A stretch of 64,000 bases of DNA, taken from contig JANQKG010000045.1 in assembly GCA_028281235.1 (NCBI GenBank), positions 1 to 64,000 of the forward strand, given 5' to 3'. The notes under the pieces were generated by a model. It saw only the letters and a program-made list of their open reading frames with translations. It had not been told where the DNA came from and ran no database searches. Every line of letters starts with the position of its first letter. Within the stretch, counting starts at the first letter, position 1. Source of the DNA: Afifellaceae bacterium. Its GTDB lineage: Bacteria; Pseudomonadota; Alphaproteobacteria; Rhizobiales; Afifellaceae. Position numbers and translations under genes: made by a program. Shown here piece by piece: positions 35,102 to 43,171 of this stretch.

Positions 35102-35779
35102 ATGGACGAGAACGACCTCTTGAACATTATTCGCAACGAGCTGTTCACGGCGGTGCTGGGAGATGTGCTCGATGCGATGGGCCATACGTGCCAGTTTCTG
35201 CCGCCCGGGATTGCGCCGCTTGATCGGAAGACGCGCCTGGTCGGCCGCGCCATGACCGTCCTTGAGGCGGATGTCTTCGCCGGCAAGGCCGACACTGCGG
35301 GCCCTCTCTCAAACGAGCCGTTCGGGCTGATGCTAAAAGCGCTCGACGATCTGAAGCCCGGTGAGATCTACATGGCCGCCGGCGCCTCGCCGCGTTACGC
35401 GCTGTGGGGCGGCTTGATGTCGACACGCGCCATGCATCTCGGTGCCGTCGGCGCGGTGCTGGACGGCTTTGCGCGCGATGCCCGCGATATCGAGGCGCTC
35501 GGTTTTCCCGTGTTCTGCCGCGGCCTCTACGCGCAGGACCAGAGCCTCCGCGGCAAGGTGATCGACTATCGCTGCGACATTGAGATCGGCGGCGTGCGCA
35601 TCAAGGATGGCGATCTGATCTTCGGCGACCGCGAGGGGGTCTTGGTGATCCCCAGGGACGCGGAAGCGGAGGCCGTGACGCGCGCGCTGGAGAAGGTGCG
35701 CACGGAAAACAAGGTCGGCCGCGCCATCAAAGACGGCATGAGCGCGCAGGAGGCATTTGATACGTTCGGCGTGATGTAA
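35102..35779 (+). CDS. RraA-like / 4-hydroxy-4-methyl-2-oxoglutarate aldolase family protein
   Basis: The 225-residue protein has the RraA/HMG-aldolase fold pattern: AVLGDVLDAMGH near the N-terminus, WGGLMSTRAMHLGAVGAVLDGFARDARDI (the G-x20-R-D motif that binds metal and oxalyl group in the aldolases), and DLIFGDREGVLVIP. An intact R-D pair suggests aldolase or decarboxylase activity rather than only RNase E inhibition. It lies beside the ABM gene and is convergent with the alpha/beta hydrolase. Confidence 0.85.
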   Translation: MDENDLLNIIRNELFTAVLGDVLDAMGHTCQFLPPGIAPLDRKTRLVGRAMTVLEADVFAGKADTAGPLSNEPFGLMLKALDDLKPGEIYMAAGASPRYALWGGLMSTRAMHLGAVGAVLDGFARDARDIEALGFPVFCRGLYAQDQSLRGKVIDYRCDIEIGGVRIKDGDLIFGDREGVLVIPRDAEAEAVTRALEKVRTENKVGRAIKDGMSAQEAFDTFGVM

Positions 35780-35791
35780 AGACGGGTCTCG

Positions 35792-36733
35792 TCACCCGCA
35801 GCGCTTTACGAAGGCGAACATCCGGTCGAGCGTCGCCGCGTCACGCAGCAACGGCGCGTGTCCTTGCCCTTCCACCACAAGCGATTCCATCTGCGGATGC
35901 CGCTCGTGCATCTGCTTCAGGGTCTGCTCGCTCAAAAGATCGGAGTTCGCGCCACGGATCGCCAGGACGGGCACCGCACCCAGGCTTGCGAATTGCGGCC
36001 AGAGCGGCGGGATACGTTCCGTCACGTCGACGGCGGCGATCGGTTTGACAAGCGCCGGATCGAACTGCGGCACAAGCCCGCCGCCTTCCTCGGCGAAATA
36101 CGCCTCCGCCTGCGCCAGCCAATCGTCTTCGGAAAGCGCCGGGAAGCGGTTCTCCGCCGTGTCGCGGATCAAAGCGACGGCTTCGTCCCAATTCGCCACC
36201 GGGCGGCGCCCGGACAGGTAGTTCTTGATCCGCGCCAGGCCCGTCCCTTCGATCACAGGGCCGATATCGTTGAGAACCGCGCCGGCGATCAGACCCGGGC
36301 GGAGCGCGCCGAGCAGCATGGAGATGATGCCGCCGCGCGACGTGCCCACCAGGATAGCGCGCTCGATCCCATGGACCGCCGCAGCGATGATTGCGTCGTG
36401 CGCTTCGACGACAGGCTTATAATTGCGCCAGTTCGGATCGTTGTCGGAAAGCCCACGCCCGCGATAATCCAGCGCGATCACCGTTCGCGGCTCGCTGAGG
36501 TTCTGAGAGAAGTAGCGGCCGAGCGCGATGAAGTCGCGCGAATTGCGTGACAGGCCCGGCAGGCACAGAAGCGGAAGCCGGCTCGATTGTGCGGCGCGGA
36601 AGGTGCGCACAGCGAGCTTCAGCCCATCCTGCGAGCGGAAATGGTTGACCTGGCCGAAATACTCGCCGGTGAAGCTCCCCGGCTCGGCGAGGTCGTCGGT
36701 TTCCTGGTCAGACTCAGTTTGAAGCTGCGCCAC
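35792..36733 (-). CDS. Alpha/beta hydrolase
   Basis: The 313-residue hydrolase has the nucleophile elbow LVGTSRGGIISML (Ser in G-T-S-R-G). The oxyanion strand is LPLLCLPGLSRNSRDF, the catalytic Asp is probably in RGANSDLLSE and the His is in VEGQGHAPLL. It resembles epoxide-hydrolase/esterase-type enzymes, substrate unknown. The start is GTG 36733, preceded by GAGGAC and overlapping the last 20 bases of the upstream lytic transglycosylase gene. The longer frame has poor N-terminal sequence. Translational coupling with the transglycosylase is likely. Confidence 0.86.
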   Translation of the reverse strand: MAQLQTESDQETDDLAEPGSFTGEYFGQVNHFRSQDGLKLAVRTFRAAQSSRLPLLCLPGLSRNSRDFIALGRYFSQNLSEPRTVIALDYRGRGLSDNDPNWRNYKPVVEAHDAIIAAAVHGIERAILVGTSRGGIISMLLGALRPGLIAGAVLNDIGPVIEGTGLARIKNYLSGRRPVANWDEAVALIRDTAENRFPALSEDDWLAQAEAYFAEEGGGLVPQFDPALVKPIAAVDVTERIPPLWPQFASLGAVPVLAIRGANSDLLSEQTLKQMHERHPQMESLVVEGQGHAPLLRDAATLDRMFAFVKRCG

Positions 36734-39035
36734 GAACGAGGTCCTCTTCCAATGACAAAGCGTGGCCGGTGCGTGAGCGGTAAAGCTGCAAATTCTCCAT
36801 GACCTTCTGAACGTAGTCGCGGGTCTCGTCGAACGGGATGCGCTCAATCCAATCGACCGGATCGGCGGTGCCGTCGCGCGGATCGCCGTAATTGCGGATC
36901 CAGCTCAGCGCACGTCCCGGTCCGGCATTGTAGCCGACAAAGGTCAGCACATAGGAGCGCTTCAAATTGCCGAGCAATTCACCCAGATGGTGCGCGCCCA
37001 AGGTGGCGTTATAGAGCGGATCGGTGGTCAGCCGCTCCGCGGAGAAGGGGAGCCGGATACTGCGCGCCGTTGCCCGCGCCGTCGCCGGCATCAGCTGCAT
37101 CAGCCCGCGCGCCCCGGCATGGCTGACGGCCCGGAAGTCGAATGCGCTTTCCTGACGGACGACGGAATAGACCAGCGCGCGATCGACGCTGTCCGGCGTC
37201 TCCAGCTCCACCGGGACGCCGATAAACGGAGCCGGCAGCGAGGCCACTCTGACGCCGCGCTCCTCAGCCAATGCAGCGGCGCGGATGCCGGATCGCGTCT
37301 CGCCGATGCGCCGCGACAGGCTCATCGTCAACGTCACTTCGCCCGGCGTATCGACAGATTCGCCAAGCGCAACGAGAAACGGCCGGGCCTCCTTCGTATG
37401 GCCGGCCGACGCGAGCAGGCGCACGACCTGCACCAGCTCGCGTTCGGCAAAGCGAATGCGGTCAAGCGCCGACGGCCTCGGCATGCGCTCCAACCCGGTG
37501 GTGGCTAGGTCGAGCTTCTCGCGCGCGAGCTGGCCGTAGAACGTCCCGCCGAAGCGCGCCGCCTCGACATAGTCGAGCCGTGCCGCTGCGGGGCGTCCCC
37601 ACGCTTCGTTTGTGCGGCCGAGCCAATAGGATGCGCGCGACTGCGTTCGCGGCAATGTAGCCAAGACGTGCAGCTCACGGAAATGATGCTCGGCGCGATC
37701 GGGATCATCGAGGAAGCGAAGCGCATACCAGCCGGCATGGAAGGCCGCCTCCACGCGCTCGCCTTCGCCTTCAGGGCTGGCCTCCGCCACGATGCGGTAG
37801 GCGAGGTCCGGTGTGCCGCGGTCAAGAAGCTGGCGCGAGAGGTCGCGCCGCTCGTCCCACCAGACATCGCCGTTGCCTTCCAGCTCCGCATCCGGCCGCA
37901 TCTGAAGCAAAAGCCGCGCGGCCTCGATCGGTTGGCCGGAGCGCCTGAGCACCCGGGCGCGCCCGAAGATGTAGAGCGGATCGGCAAAGAATTGCGGCGC
38001 GACCTTGCGCAGAAGCCCGGGCGCCTCGGGCTTGCGATTGAGGGCTGCGATGGTGGCGCGGGCAAGAGCCGCATAGCCCGGACCGAGCAGCTCCGCCTGC
38101 GCCACGGCCCGCCCGGTGCGCTTGCTTAGAACCAGGCGGCGGAAGCGGAAGAGGTGGTCATCGTCGCTCACCATGGAGCCGAAACGCGACAGCAGCGCCC
38201 CCGCCTGGTTCGACGACAGCCGCCGGGTCCGCCACAAATCACGGACAATGCGCTGCGCTTCCGCGTGCCGGCCGGCTTTGCGTAGAGCACCGGCCAATGA
38301 AAGGCGGCCGCCAACCGTGCGCGGCTCCGCCTGGCTGTAGAACGTCAAGACCGGATCGCCCTGCGCGCCGAGCGCGTGAAAGGCCTGCTCGGCGCGAAGT
38401 TGCAGCGCCCCAGGCTCCGGCCAGCCGGCATGTCCGGCGAGGACCTCAATGACTTTCGCCGCGGACAGACCCGAATCCGGCTGCCGCGCGACGAGCCATT
38501 CCACAAGCTTGAGCGCAAGCGGATTTGGGTGCTCGCCGGCGAGCCGTGTGGCTTCCGCATAGCGCCCATCGGTGACGGCATCGAGCGCGGCCTTCAGCGC
38601 GAAATCGGGCGCAAAGCCATGGAAGTCGAGCGCCAGAAGCCGCACGACCTCCGCTTCTGTAAGGTCTGGTCGCGGGCGGGGAAGCGGCGCCGATGCGACG
38701 TCACTTTCGCCGGCAGCGCTGCCTTCAGGCGTCGGCTCCGTCGCCGGCTGAAGAGCGTTGTCCGGCGCCGGTTCCTCCGGCGCGGGCTGAGGAGGCGCAT
38801 CGTCGGCGGCCGGCGCAGCCTGCGATGTTACGTCGGGGCGGGGCTTGGGCAGCCGCGTCTCCGTTGCGGCGAGCTGAACGGCGGCTGGGCCGAAGCCGGC
38901 GGCCACCGCGCCCGCGCCGGTGCGGGCCATGCCCGGATCGGTGCCGAGCGCCGCCGCGAAAGCCAGCGCCGCAACAGCGCGAACAAACGCACGGGGCAGG
39001 GCAGCGGCTTCGATGGTGCACGCAGACCAAATCAT
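36714..39035 (-). CDS. slt: Soluble lytic murein transglycosylase
   Basis: This 773-residue exported enzyme cleaves peptidoglycan glycan strands to form 1,6-anhydro-muropeptides. A signal-like N-terminus ([21 protein letters not shown]) is followed by a Pro/Ala-rich linker, a long superhelical ring of helix repeats (about 130-590) and the SLT domain. The SLT domain has [30 protein letters not shown] (catalytic Glu in RQESAF, about residue 625) and [15 protein letters not shown]. The ATG at 39035 is used; upstream open frame continues across the divergent dapA and is rejected. It is divergent from dapA. Confidence 0.92.
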   Translation of the reverse strand: MIWSACTIEAAALPRAFVRAVAALAFAAALGTDPGMARTGAGAVAAGFGPAAVQLAATETRLPKPRPDVTSQAAPAADDAPPQPAPEEPAPDNALQPATEPTPEGSAAGESDVASAPLPRPRPDLTEAEVVRLLALDFHGFAPDFALKAALDAVTDGRYAEATRLAGEHPNPLALKLVEWLVARQPDSGLSAAKVIEVLAGHAGWPEPGALQLRAEQAFHALGAQGDPVLTFYSQAEPRTVGGRLSLAGALRKAGRHAEAQRIVRDLWRTRRLSSNQAGALLSRFGSMVSDDDHLFRFRRLVLSKRTGRAVAQAELLGPGYAALARATIAALNRKPEAPGLLRKVAPQFFADPLYIFGRARVLRRSGQPIEAARLLLQMRPDAELEGNGDVWWDERRDLSRQLLDRGTPDLAYRIVAEASPEGEGERVEAAFHAGWYALRFLDDPDRAEHHFRELHVLATLPRTQSRASYWLGRTNEAWGRPAAARLDYVEAARFGGTFYGQLAREKLDLATTGLERMPRPSALDRIRFAERELVQVVRLLASAGHTKEARPFLVALGESVDTPGEVTLTMSLSRRIGETRSGIRAAALAEERGVRVASLPAPFIGVPVELETPDSVDRALVYSVVRQESAFDFRAVSHAGARGLMQLMPATARATARSIRLPFSAERLTTDPLYNATLGAHHLGELLGNLKRSYVLTFVGYNAGPGRALSWIRNYGDPRDGTADPVDWIERIPFDETRDYVQKVMENLQLYRSRTGHALSLEEDLVRGAASN

Positions 39036-39149
39036 CACGCCCTGTCTAACATGGCCCACCGTCCGGCCTCTACCGGAGCCGCCGACCCGCCGCTTGCTCT
39101 GCTTCGGCCGCCCCGATATCGTGCCGCCGAACAGCGATTTGAGGCGACA

Positions 39150-40028
39150 ATGTTTCAGGGCTCCATCCCGGCGCTGGTGACACCCATGCGCAATGGCTCC
39201 ATCGACGAGGATGCGTTCCGCGCCTTCATCGATTGGCAGATTCGCGAGGGCTCCAGCGGCGTCGTGCCGGTTGGGACGACAGGTGAATCGCCGACCTTGT
39301 CGCATGACGAGCATCGGCGGGTTGTCGAGCTCTGCATTGAGGTCGTCGACCGGCGCGTGCCGGTTATCGCCGGGGCCGGCTCCAACAGCACGAGCGAGGC
39401 GTGCGAGCTTGCCAAGCACGCGGAGGAGGCGGGCGCCGACGGCGTGCTCGTCGTCACGCCGTATTACAACAAGCCGAGCCAGGCCGGGCTTTACGAGCAT
39501 TACCGCCAGGTCGCGGGGTCGATCACGATTCCCCTCATCATCTACAACATCCCCCCACGCTCTGTGATCGACATGAGCGTCGAAACGATGGCGCGGCTCT
39601 TCAAGGACTGCAAAAATATTGTCGGCGTGAAGGACGCGACCGCCAATCTGGCGCGCATCAGCCTGCAGCGGCACGCCATGGGTGAGGATTTCGTCCAGCT
39701 CTCCGGCGAGGACCCCACCGCGCTCGGCTTCATGGCGCATGGTGGGCACGGCTGCATTTCCGTCACCGCCAATGTCGCGCCAAAACTCTGCGCGGAATTC
39801 CAGGCCGCATGCCTCGCCGGCGATTTCGGCACGGCACTCACCTACCAGGATCGGCTCATGCCACTTCATCGCGCGCTCTTCCTTGAGCCGAGCCCGGCGC
39901 CCACGAAATTCGCCCTTTCGCTGCTTGGCCATATGGCGGAGGACGTGCGTGCGCCGATCGTGCCCGTCGGGCCGGAGACGCGCCAGGAGGTGGAGTCGGC
40001 CATGCGCCACGCCGGCCTTCTCAACTGA
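39150..40028 (+). CDS. dapA: 4-hydroxy-tetrahydrodipicolinate synthase
   Basis: DapA condenses pyruvate with aspartate semialdehyde, the first committed step to lysine and meso-diaminopimelate. The 292-residue TIM barrel has the [12 protein letters not shown] loop, [14 protein letters not shown] (Y105/Y106) and [11 protein letters not shown] with the catalytic Tyr. The Schiff-base Lys161 is in [14 protein letters not shown]. The ATG at 39150 follows GAGGCGA. It lies four bases before smpB, so the two are probably co-transcribed. Confidence 0.96.
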   Translation: MFQGSIPALVTPMRNGSIDEDAFRAFIDWQIREGSSGVVPVGTTGESPTLSHDEHRRVVELCIEVVDRRVPVIAGAGSNSTSEACELAKHAEEAGADGVLVVTPYYNKPSQAGLYEHYRQVAGSITIPLIIYNIPPRSVIDMSVETMARLFKDCKNIVGVKDATANLARISLQRHAMGEDFVQLSGEDPTALGFMAHGGHGCISVTANVAPKLCAEFQAACLAGDFGTALTYQDRLMPLHRALFLEPSPAPTKFALSLLGHMAEDVRAPIVPVGPETRQEVESAMRHAGLLN

Positions 40029-40032
40029 GGCG

Positions 40033-40509
40033 ATGGCCCAGAAGAAAGACGCGCCGCGCCGCAAGATTGTCGCCGCCAACCGCAAGGCCCGCTTCAATTA
40101 CGAGATCGGCGAGGCGCTGGAGGCTGGCCTCGCTCTGACCGGCACGGAGGTGAAGAGCCTGCGCGAGGCCCGCGCCAACATCGCGGAATCCTATGTCAGC
40201 CCGGACGGCGGCGAGATGTGGCTGGTCAACGCCAACATCCCCGAATACCGCCAGGCGCGGCACTTCAATCACCCGCCGCGGCGGCCGCGCAAGCTCCTCC
40301 TGCACAAGCGCCAGATCGCCCGCCTGATCGGCGCGGTGCAGCGCGACGGCATGACTGTCGTGCCGCTCAACCTCTACTTCAACGAACGCGGCCAGGCGAA
40401 GCTGGAGATTGCGCTGGCGCGCGGCAAGAAGCTCCACGACAAGCGCCAGACGGAGAAGGCGCGCGACTGGCAGCGCGAGAAGGGGCGGCTCTTGCGGGAG
40501 AAGGGGTAG
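40033..40509 (+). CDS. smpB: SsrA (tmRNA)-binding protein SmpB
   Basis: SmpB escorts tmRNA to stalled ribosomes for trans-translation. The 158-residue protein shows the family markers: [44 protein letters not shown], then [45 protein letters not shown] and a basic helical C-terminus that reads the empty mRNA channel. No tmRNA gene is in the window. The gene ends 14 bases before a long repeat cluster. Confidence 0.97.
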   Translation: MAQKKDAPRRKIVAANRKARFNYEIGEALEAGLALTGTEVKSLREARANIAESYVSPDGGEMWLVNANIPEYRQARHFNHPPRRPRKLLLHKRQIARLIGAVQRDGMTVVPLNLYFNERGQAKLEIALARGKKLHDKRQTEKARDWQREKGRLLREKG

Positions 40510-40523
40510 GAGGGCGAAGCCGC

Positions 40524-40751
40524 GTAGCCCGGATGAAGCGAAGCGCAATCCGGGAACATTGTCGCGCCCGCAATCAAACCTCTCGTTTGTCATCCCGGTT
40601 CGGCCGTCAGGCCGAGACCGGGACCCATGAACACCCACGCATGCTTGGTGGTTATGGGTCCCGGACAAGCGCTGACGCGCTTTCCGGGATGACAAACGCA
40701 AGGGGGGCACCATGGAGCCCCCGCATTTCGCTTACGCTCCATGCGGGCTAC
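40524..40751. repeat. TAGCCCGGATGAAGCG composite repeat, unit 1
   Basis: The unit is framed by GTAGCCCGGATGAAGCGAAG and GCATTTCGCTTACGCTCC..GCGGGCTAC. Inside lies a second dyad whose arms are GTCATCCCGGTTCGGCC..GGGACCCATGAA and GGTCCCGGACAAGCGCTGACGCG..GGGATGACAAACG. The next unit, from 40770, has the same order of modules. It is non-coding. Confidence 0.85.
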
Positions 40752-40769
40752 GAATGATCGCCTGGCCGC

Positions 40770-41024
40770 GTAGCCCGGATGAAGCGAAGCGCAATCCGGG
40801 CGCAGCCTCGCGACTGCGATCCAACCTCTCGTCTGTCATCCCGGTTCGGCCGCCAGGCCGAGACCGGGACCCATGAACAGAGCCGGGTCGGATCATACCG
40901 GCGTTTCGTATGCCTGCTAAGGTGGGTATGGATCCCGGACAAGCGCTGACGCGCTTTCCGGGATGACAAACGCAACGAGGCGCCAGGGAGCCCCCGCATT
41001 TCGCTGGCGCCCCATGCGGGCTAC
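40770..41024. repeat. TAGCCCGGATGAAGCG composite repeat, unit 2
   Basis: This is a tandem copy of unit 1 with the same outer and inner arms but a different loop (around GCCGGGTCGGATCATACCGGCG). Its right end, GCGGGCTAC, supplies the TAG stop of the uracil-DNA glycosylase read on the opposite strand (41021-41023). Together with unit 1 it fills the whole gap between smpB and the glycosylase. Confidence 0.85.
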
Positions 41025-41674
41025 ATTGTGCCATCAAGCGCTGCCCGCACCCGCTGAAACACCGCCTCAAACATCTCCGCCGTCAGCCGGCGGGTGTTCG
41101 TGTTGTAGCGCGAGCAATGATAGCTGTCGTAGAGCTTGAACTTGCCGCAATCGTGAACCGCGCCATGTGCAAAGGCGAAGCGGCTCGGCTTCAGCTCCAG
41201 CGCCCTGAGCGTCGTGTCGTGCGCGATGCGGCCGAGCGCCACGATCGCCTTGGCGCGGCGATGCGCGGCAATGGCGCTTGTCAGGAACGGGCGGCACGTC
41301 GCGATCTCCGCCGGCGTCGGCTTGTTTTGAGGCGGCACGCAGCGCACGCCGTTGACGATGGCCGTATCGACGAGCTTCAGCGAGTCCGCCGGGTCGGCGC
41401 GGTAGGTGCCCTTGGCGAAGCCATATGTCTTCAGCGTCGCGTAGAGAAGGTCGCCCGCGAAATCGCCGGTGAACGGCCGCCCGGTGCGGTTGGCGCCGCG
41501 CAGGCCCGGCGCCAGCCCGATGATGAGAAGCCGCGCGCTTTTGACCCCGAACGTGGCGACGGGCGCATTGTGCCAATCCGGTTCGCGCGCCCGCCACGTC
41601 TCGCGATATTCGACAAGCCGCGGGCATAGCGGACAGTCTCGCGACGGCTCCGCCGCCTGCGCCGGGACCGCCAT
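41021..41674 (-). CDS. Uracil-DNA glycosylase, family 5 (UdgB type)
   Basis: This 217-residue DNA-repair enzyme removes uracil from DNA, and in family 5 also other deaminated bases. The CPLCPRLVEYR cysteine pair for the iron-sulfur cluster is near the N-terminus. LLIIGLAPGLRGANRTGRPFTGDFAGDLL is the family-5 version of motif 1. Two further cysteines are in VNGVRCVPPQNKPTPAEIATCRPFL, and the C-terminal motif is SYHCSRYNTNTRRL. The start at ATG 41674 is four bases after the stop of the NYN-domain gene, so the two are in one operon. The stop codon lies inside a repeat. Confidence 0.93.
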   Translation of the reverse strand: MAVPAQAAEPSRDCPLCPRLVEYRETWRAREPDWHNAPVATFGVKSARLLIIGLAPGLRGANRTGRPFTGDFAGDLLYATLKTYGFAKGTYRADPADSLKLVDTAIVNGVRCVPPQNKPTPAEIATCRPFLTSAIAAHRRAKAIVALGRIAHDTTLRALELKPSRFAFAHGAVHDCGKFKLYDSYHCSRYNTNTRRLTAEMFEAVFQRVRAALDGTM

Positions 41675-41678
41675 GGCG

Positions 41679-42272
41679 CTAGAGTTCCTCGTATTCGTCC
41701 TCGTACGCGTCGTCATCGTCGCGCATGGGCCGCTGCGGCCGCTGGGCCGGATCGCGGCCGACGGAATCCGCCAGGTCCGACAATTCAAGGAAATGGTCGG
41801 CCTGCCGGCGCAGATCATCGGCGATCATCGGCGGCTGGCTTCTGAGCGTGGAGGCGACCGTCACCTTCTTGCCCTTGCGCTGCAGCGCCTCAACAAGGTG
41901 GCGGAAATCGCCGTCGCCGGAGAACAGCACGAAATGGTCGATATGCTCGGCCATCTCCATGGCGTCCACCGCCAGCTCGATGTCCATGTTGCCTTTGACT
42001 TTGCGCCGGCCTTGTGAGTCGGTGAATTCCTTGAGCGGCTTGGTGACGATCTTGTAGCCGTTGTAGTCCAGCCAATCGATCAGCGGGCGGAGCGAGGAAT
42101 ATTCCTGATCCTCAGCCAGCGCCGTGTAGTAGATGGCACGCACCAGGTAGCCGCGCTGGCGGAAATCGGTCAGTAGGCGGCGATAGTCGATGTCGAAACC
42201 GAGCGCCCGAGACGCGGAATAAAGGTTGGCGCCGTCGATGAGCAGGGCGATCTTTTCGCGCGGGTCGAACAT
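41679..42272 (-). CDS. NYN-domain protein (LabA/DUF88 family)
   Basis: The 197-residue protein has the PIN-like NYN nuclease fold: IALLIDGANLYSASRALGF with the first catalytic Asp, GNMDIELAVDAMEMA with the second acidic pair, and HFVLFSGDGDFRHLVEALQRKGKKVTV with the third. An Asp/Glu-rich acidic tail (DDDDAYEDEYEEL) follows. RNase activity is likely, as NYN domains cleave RNA, but substrates of this family are unknown. GGAG lies 12 bases before the ATG. It is divergent from rpoZ. Confidence 0.87.
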   Translation of the reverse strand: MFDPREKIALLIDGANLYSASRALGFDIDYRRLLTDFRQRGYLVRAIYYTALAEDQEYSSLRPLIDWLDYNGYKIVTKPLKEFTDSQGRRKVKGNMDIELAVDAMEMAEHIDHFVLFSGDGDFRHLVEALQRKGKKVTVASTLRSQPPMIADDLRRQADHFLELSDLADSVGRDPAQRPQRPMRDDDDAYEDEYEEL

Positions 42273-42446
42273 AGGAGAACTCCGGGGCAATAACTGGTCG
42301 CACGTAATGCCGCCCGGATAGGTAATTTTGCGGCCGCCTTCAAGGCTTACGGCAGCGCCGGTTGCGCTCGGCCGCACCATTCCCTTGAAAAATGCCCCAC
42401 GACGCCTTATCAGAGCGGCAATTCCCGAAATCTGGAGGTTGCACGC

Positions 42447-42821
42447 ATGGCGCGCATCACCGTTGAGGATTGCGTCGACAAGGTGCCGAACCGCTTCGAG
42501 CTTGTGCTTCTGTCCGCCCATCGCGCGCGGATGATCTCGAACGGATCGCCGCTGACGGTCGAGCGCGAGAACGACAAGAACCCCGTCGTGGCGCTTCGCG
42601 AGATCGCCGACGAGACCGTCTCGCCGGAAGATCTGAACGAGGAGCTTGTTCACTCACTGCAGAAATATGTGGAGGTGGACGAGCCGGAGCCCGTGCCCGC
42701 GCCCATTGAAGCCGACAGCAGCCCGGAAGACGAGGCCGAAATGACTTTCGACCGCATGTCGGAGGAGGAGCTTCTGCGCGGGCTGGAGAGCATCGATCCG
42801 CCAGAGCGCCGGGACGATTGA
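42447..42821 (+). CDS. rpoZ: DNA-directed RNA polymerase omega subunit
   Basis: The 124-residue omega subunit helps assemble RNA polymerase and forms part of the ppGpp-binding site. It begins [29 protein letters not shown], the strongly conserved omega N-terminus, and continues [16 protein letters not shown]. The alphaproteobacterial acidic extension, rich in Glu and Pro, follows. The neighbouring rsh gene makes ppGpp, which acts on this polymerase. GGAGG lies 8 bases before the ATG. Confidence 0.96.
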   Translation: MARITVEDCVDKVPNRFELVLLSAHRARMISNGSPLTVERENDKNPVVALREIADETVSPEDLNEELVHSLQKYVEVDEPEPVPAPIEADSSPEDEAEMTFDRMSEEELLRGLESIDPPERRDD

Positions 42822-43171
42822 GCCCGAAACGATCGAGCTGTCTCCTGGGCGGCGGGAAGCCGGTTAACCCTTAGAAGCGGCCGACCGGCTATTCTGTGCC
42901 CATGCACCAAGAGCCTGTCAAAAGATCGACCTCACGGCGCGCGGCCGGACAAATCAGACGTTCGCTCGCGCCAACCGGGTCGGTCCTGGCTCTTCAATCA
43001 TCAAAGAGCAAGAGCCCGGAACCGGCCTTGTCATGGCAGGCCGCCGTCCGGTCAGCTATCGAAACAGCGCGTGGCCAGCATTCTCAAACGGGATCTTGGG
43101 TGAAAAGCCCGCTTGGCGGCCTATGTTAAGGTGCTGAGTAGCGCCTTTTTGCGTCTGTGGGACCGCCGGCG
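42822..43171. other. Gap between rpoZ and rsh
   Basis: No family-matching gene is seen; a 77-residue frame at 42896-43129 is low-complexity and judged spurious. A GGCTCTT/AAGAGC hairpin with a short loop lies at about 43000-43020. The rsh promoter should be here, but no consensus can be assigned with confidence. Confidence 0.45.

Noticed and set aside
39036-40097. N-terminal extension of the lytic transglycosylase over dapA
   Set aside because: It is antisense to dapA and smpB, and the signal-like sequence begins at 39035.
42896-43129. 77-residue frame between rpoZ and rsh
   Set aside because: It has no ribosome site, no family, and Ser/Arg-rich composition typical of chance frames.
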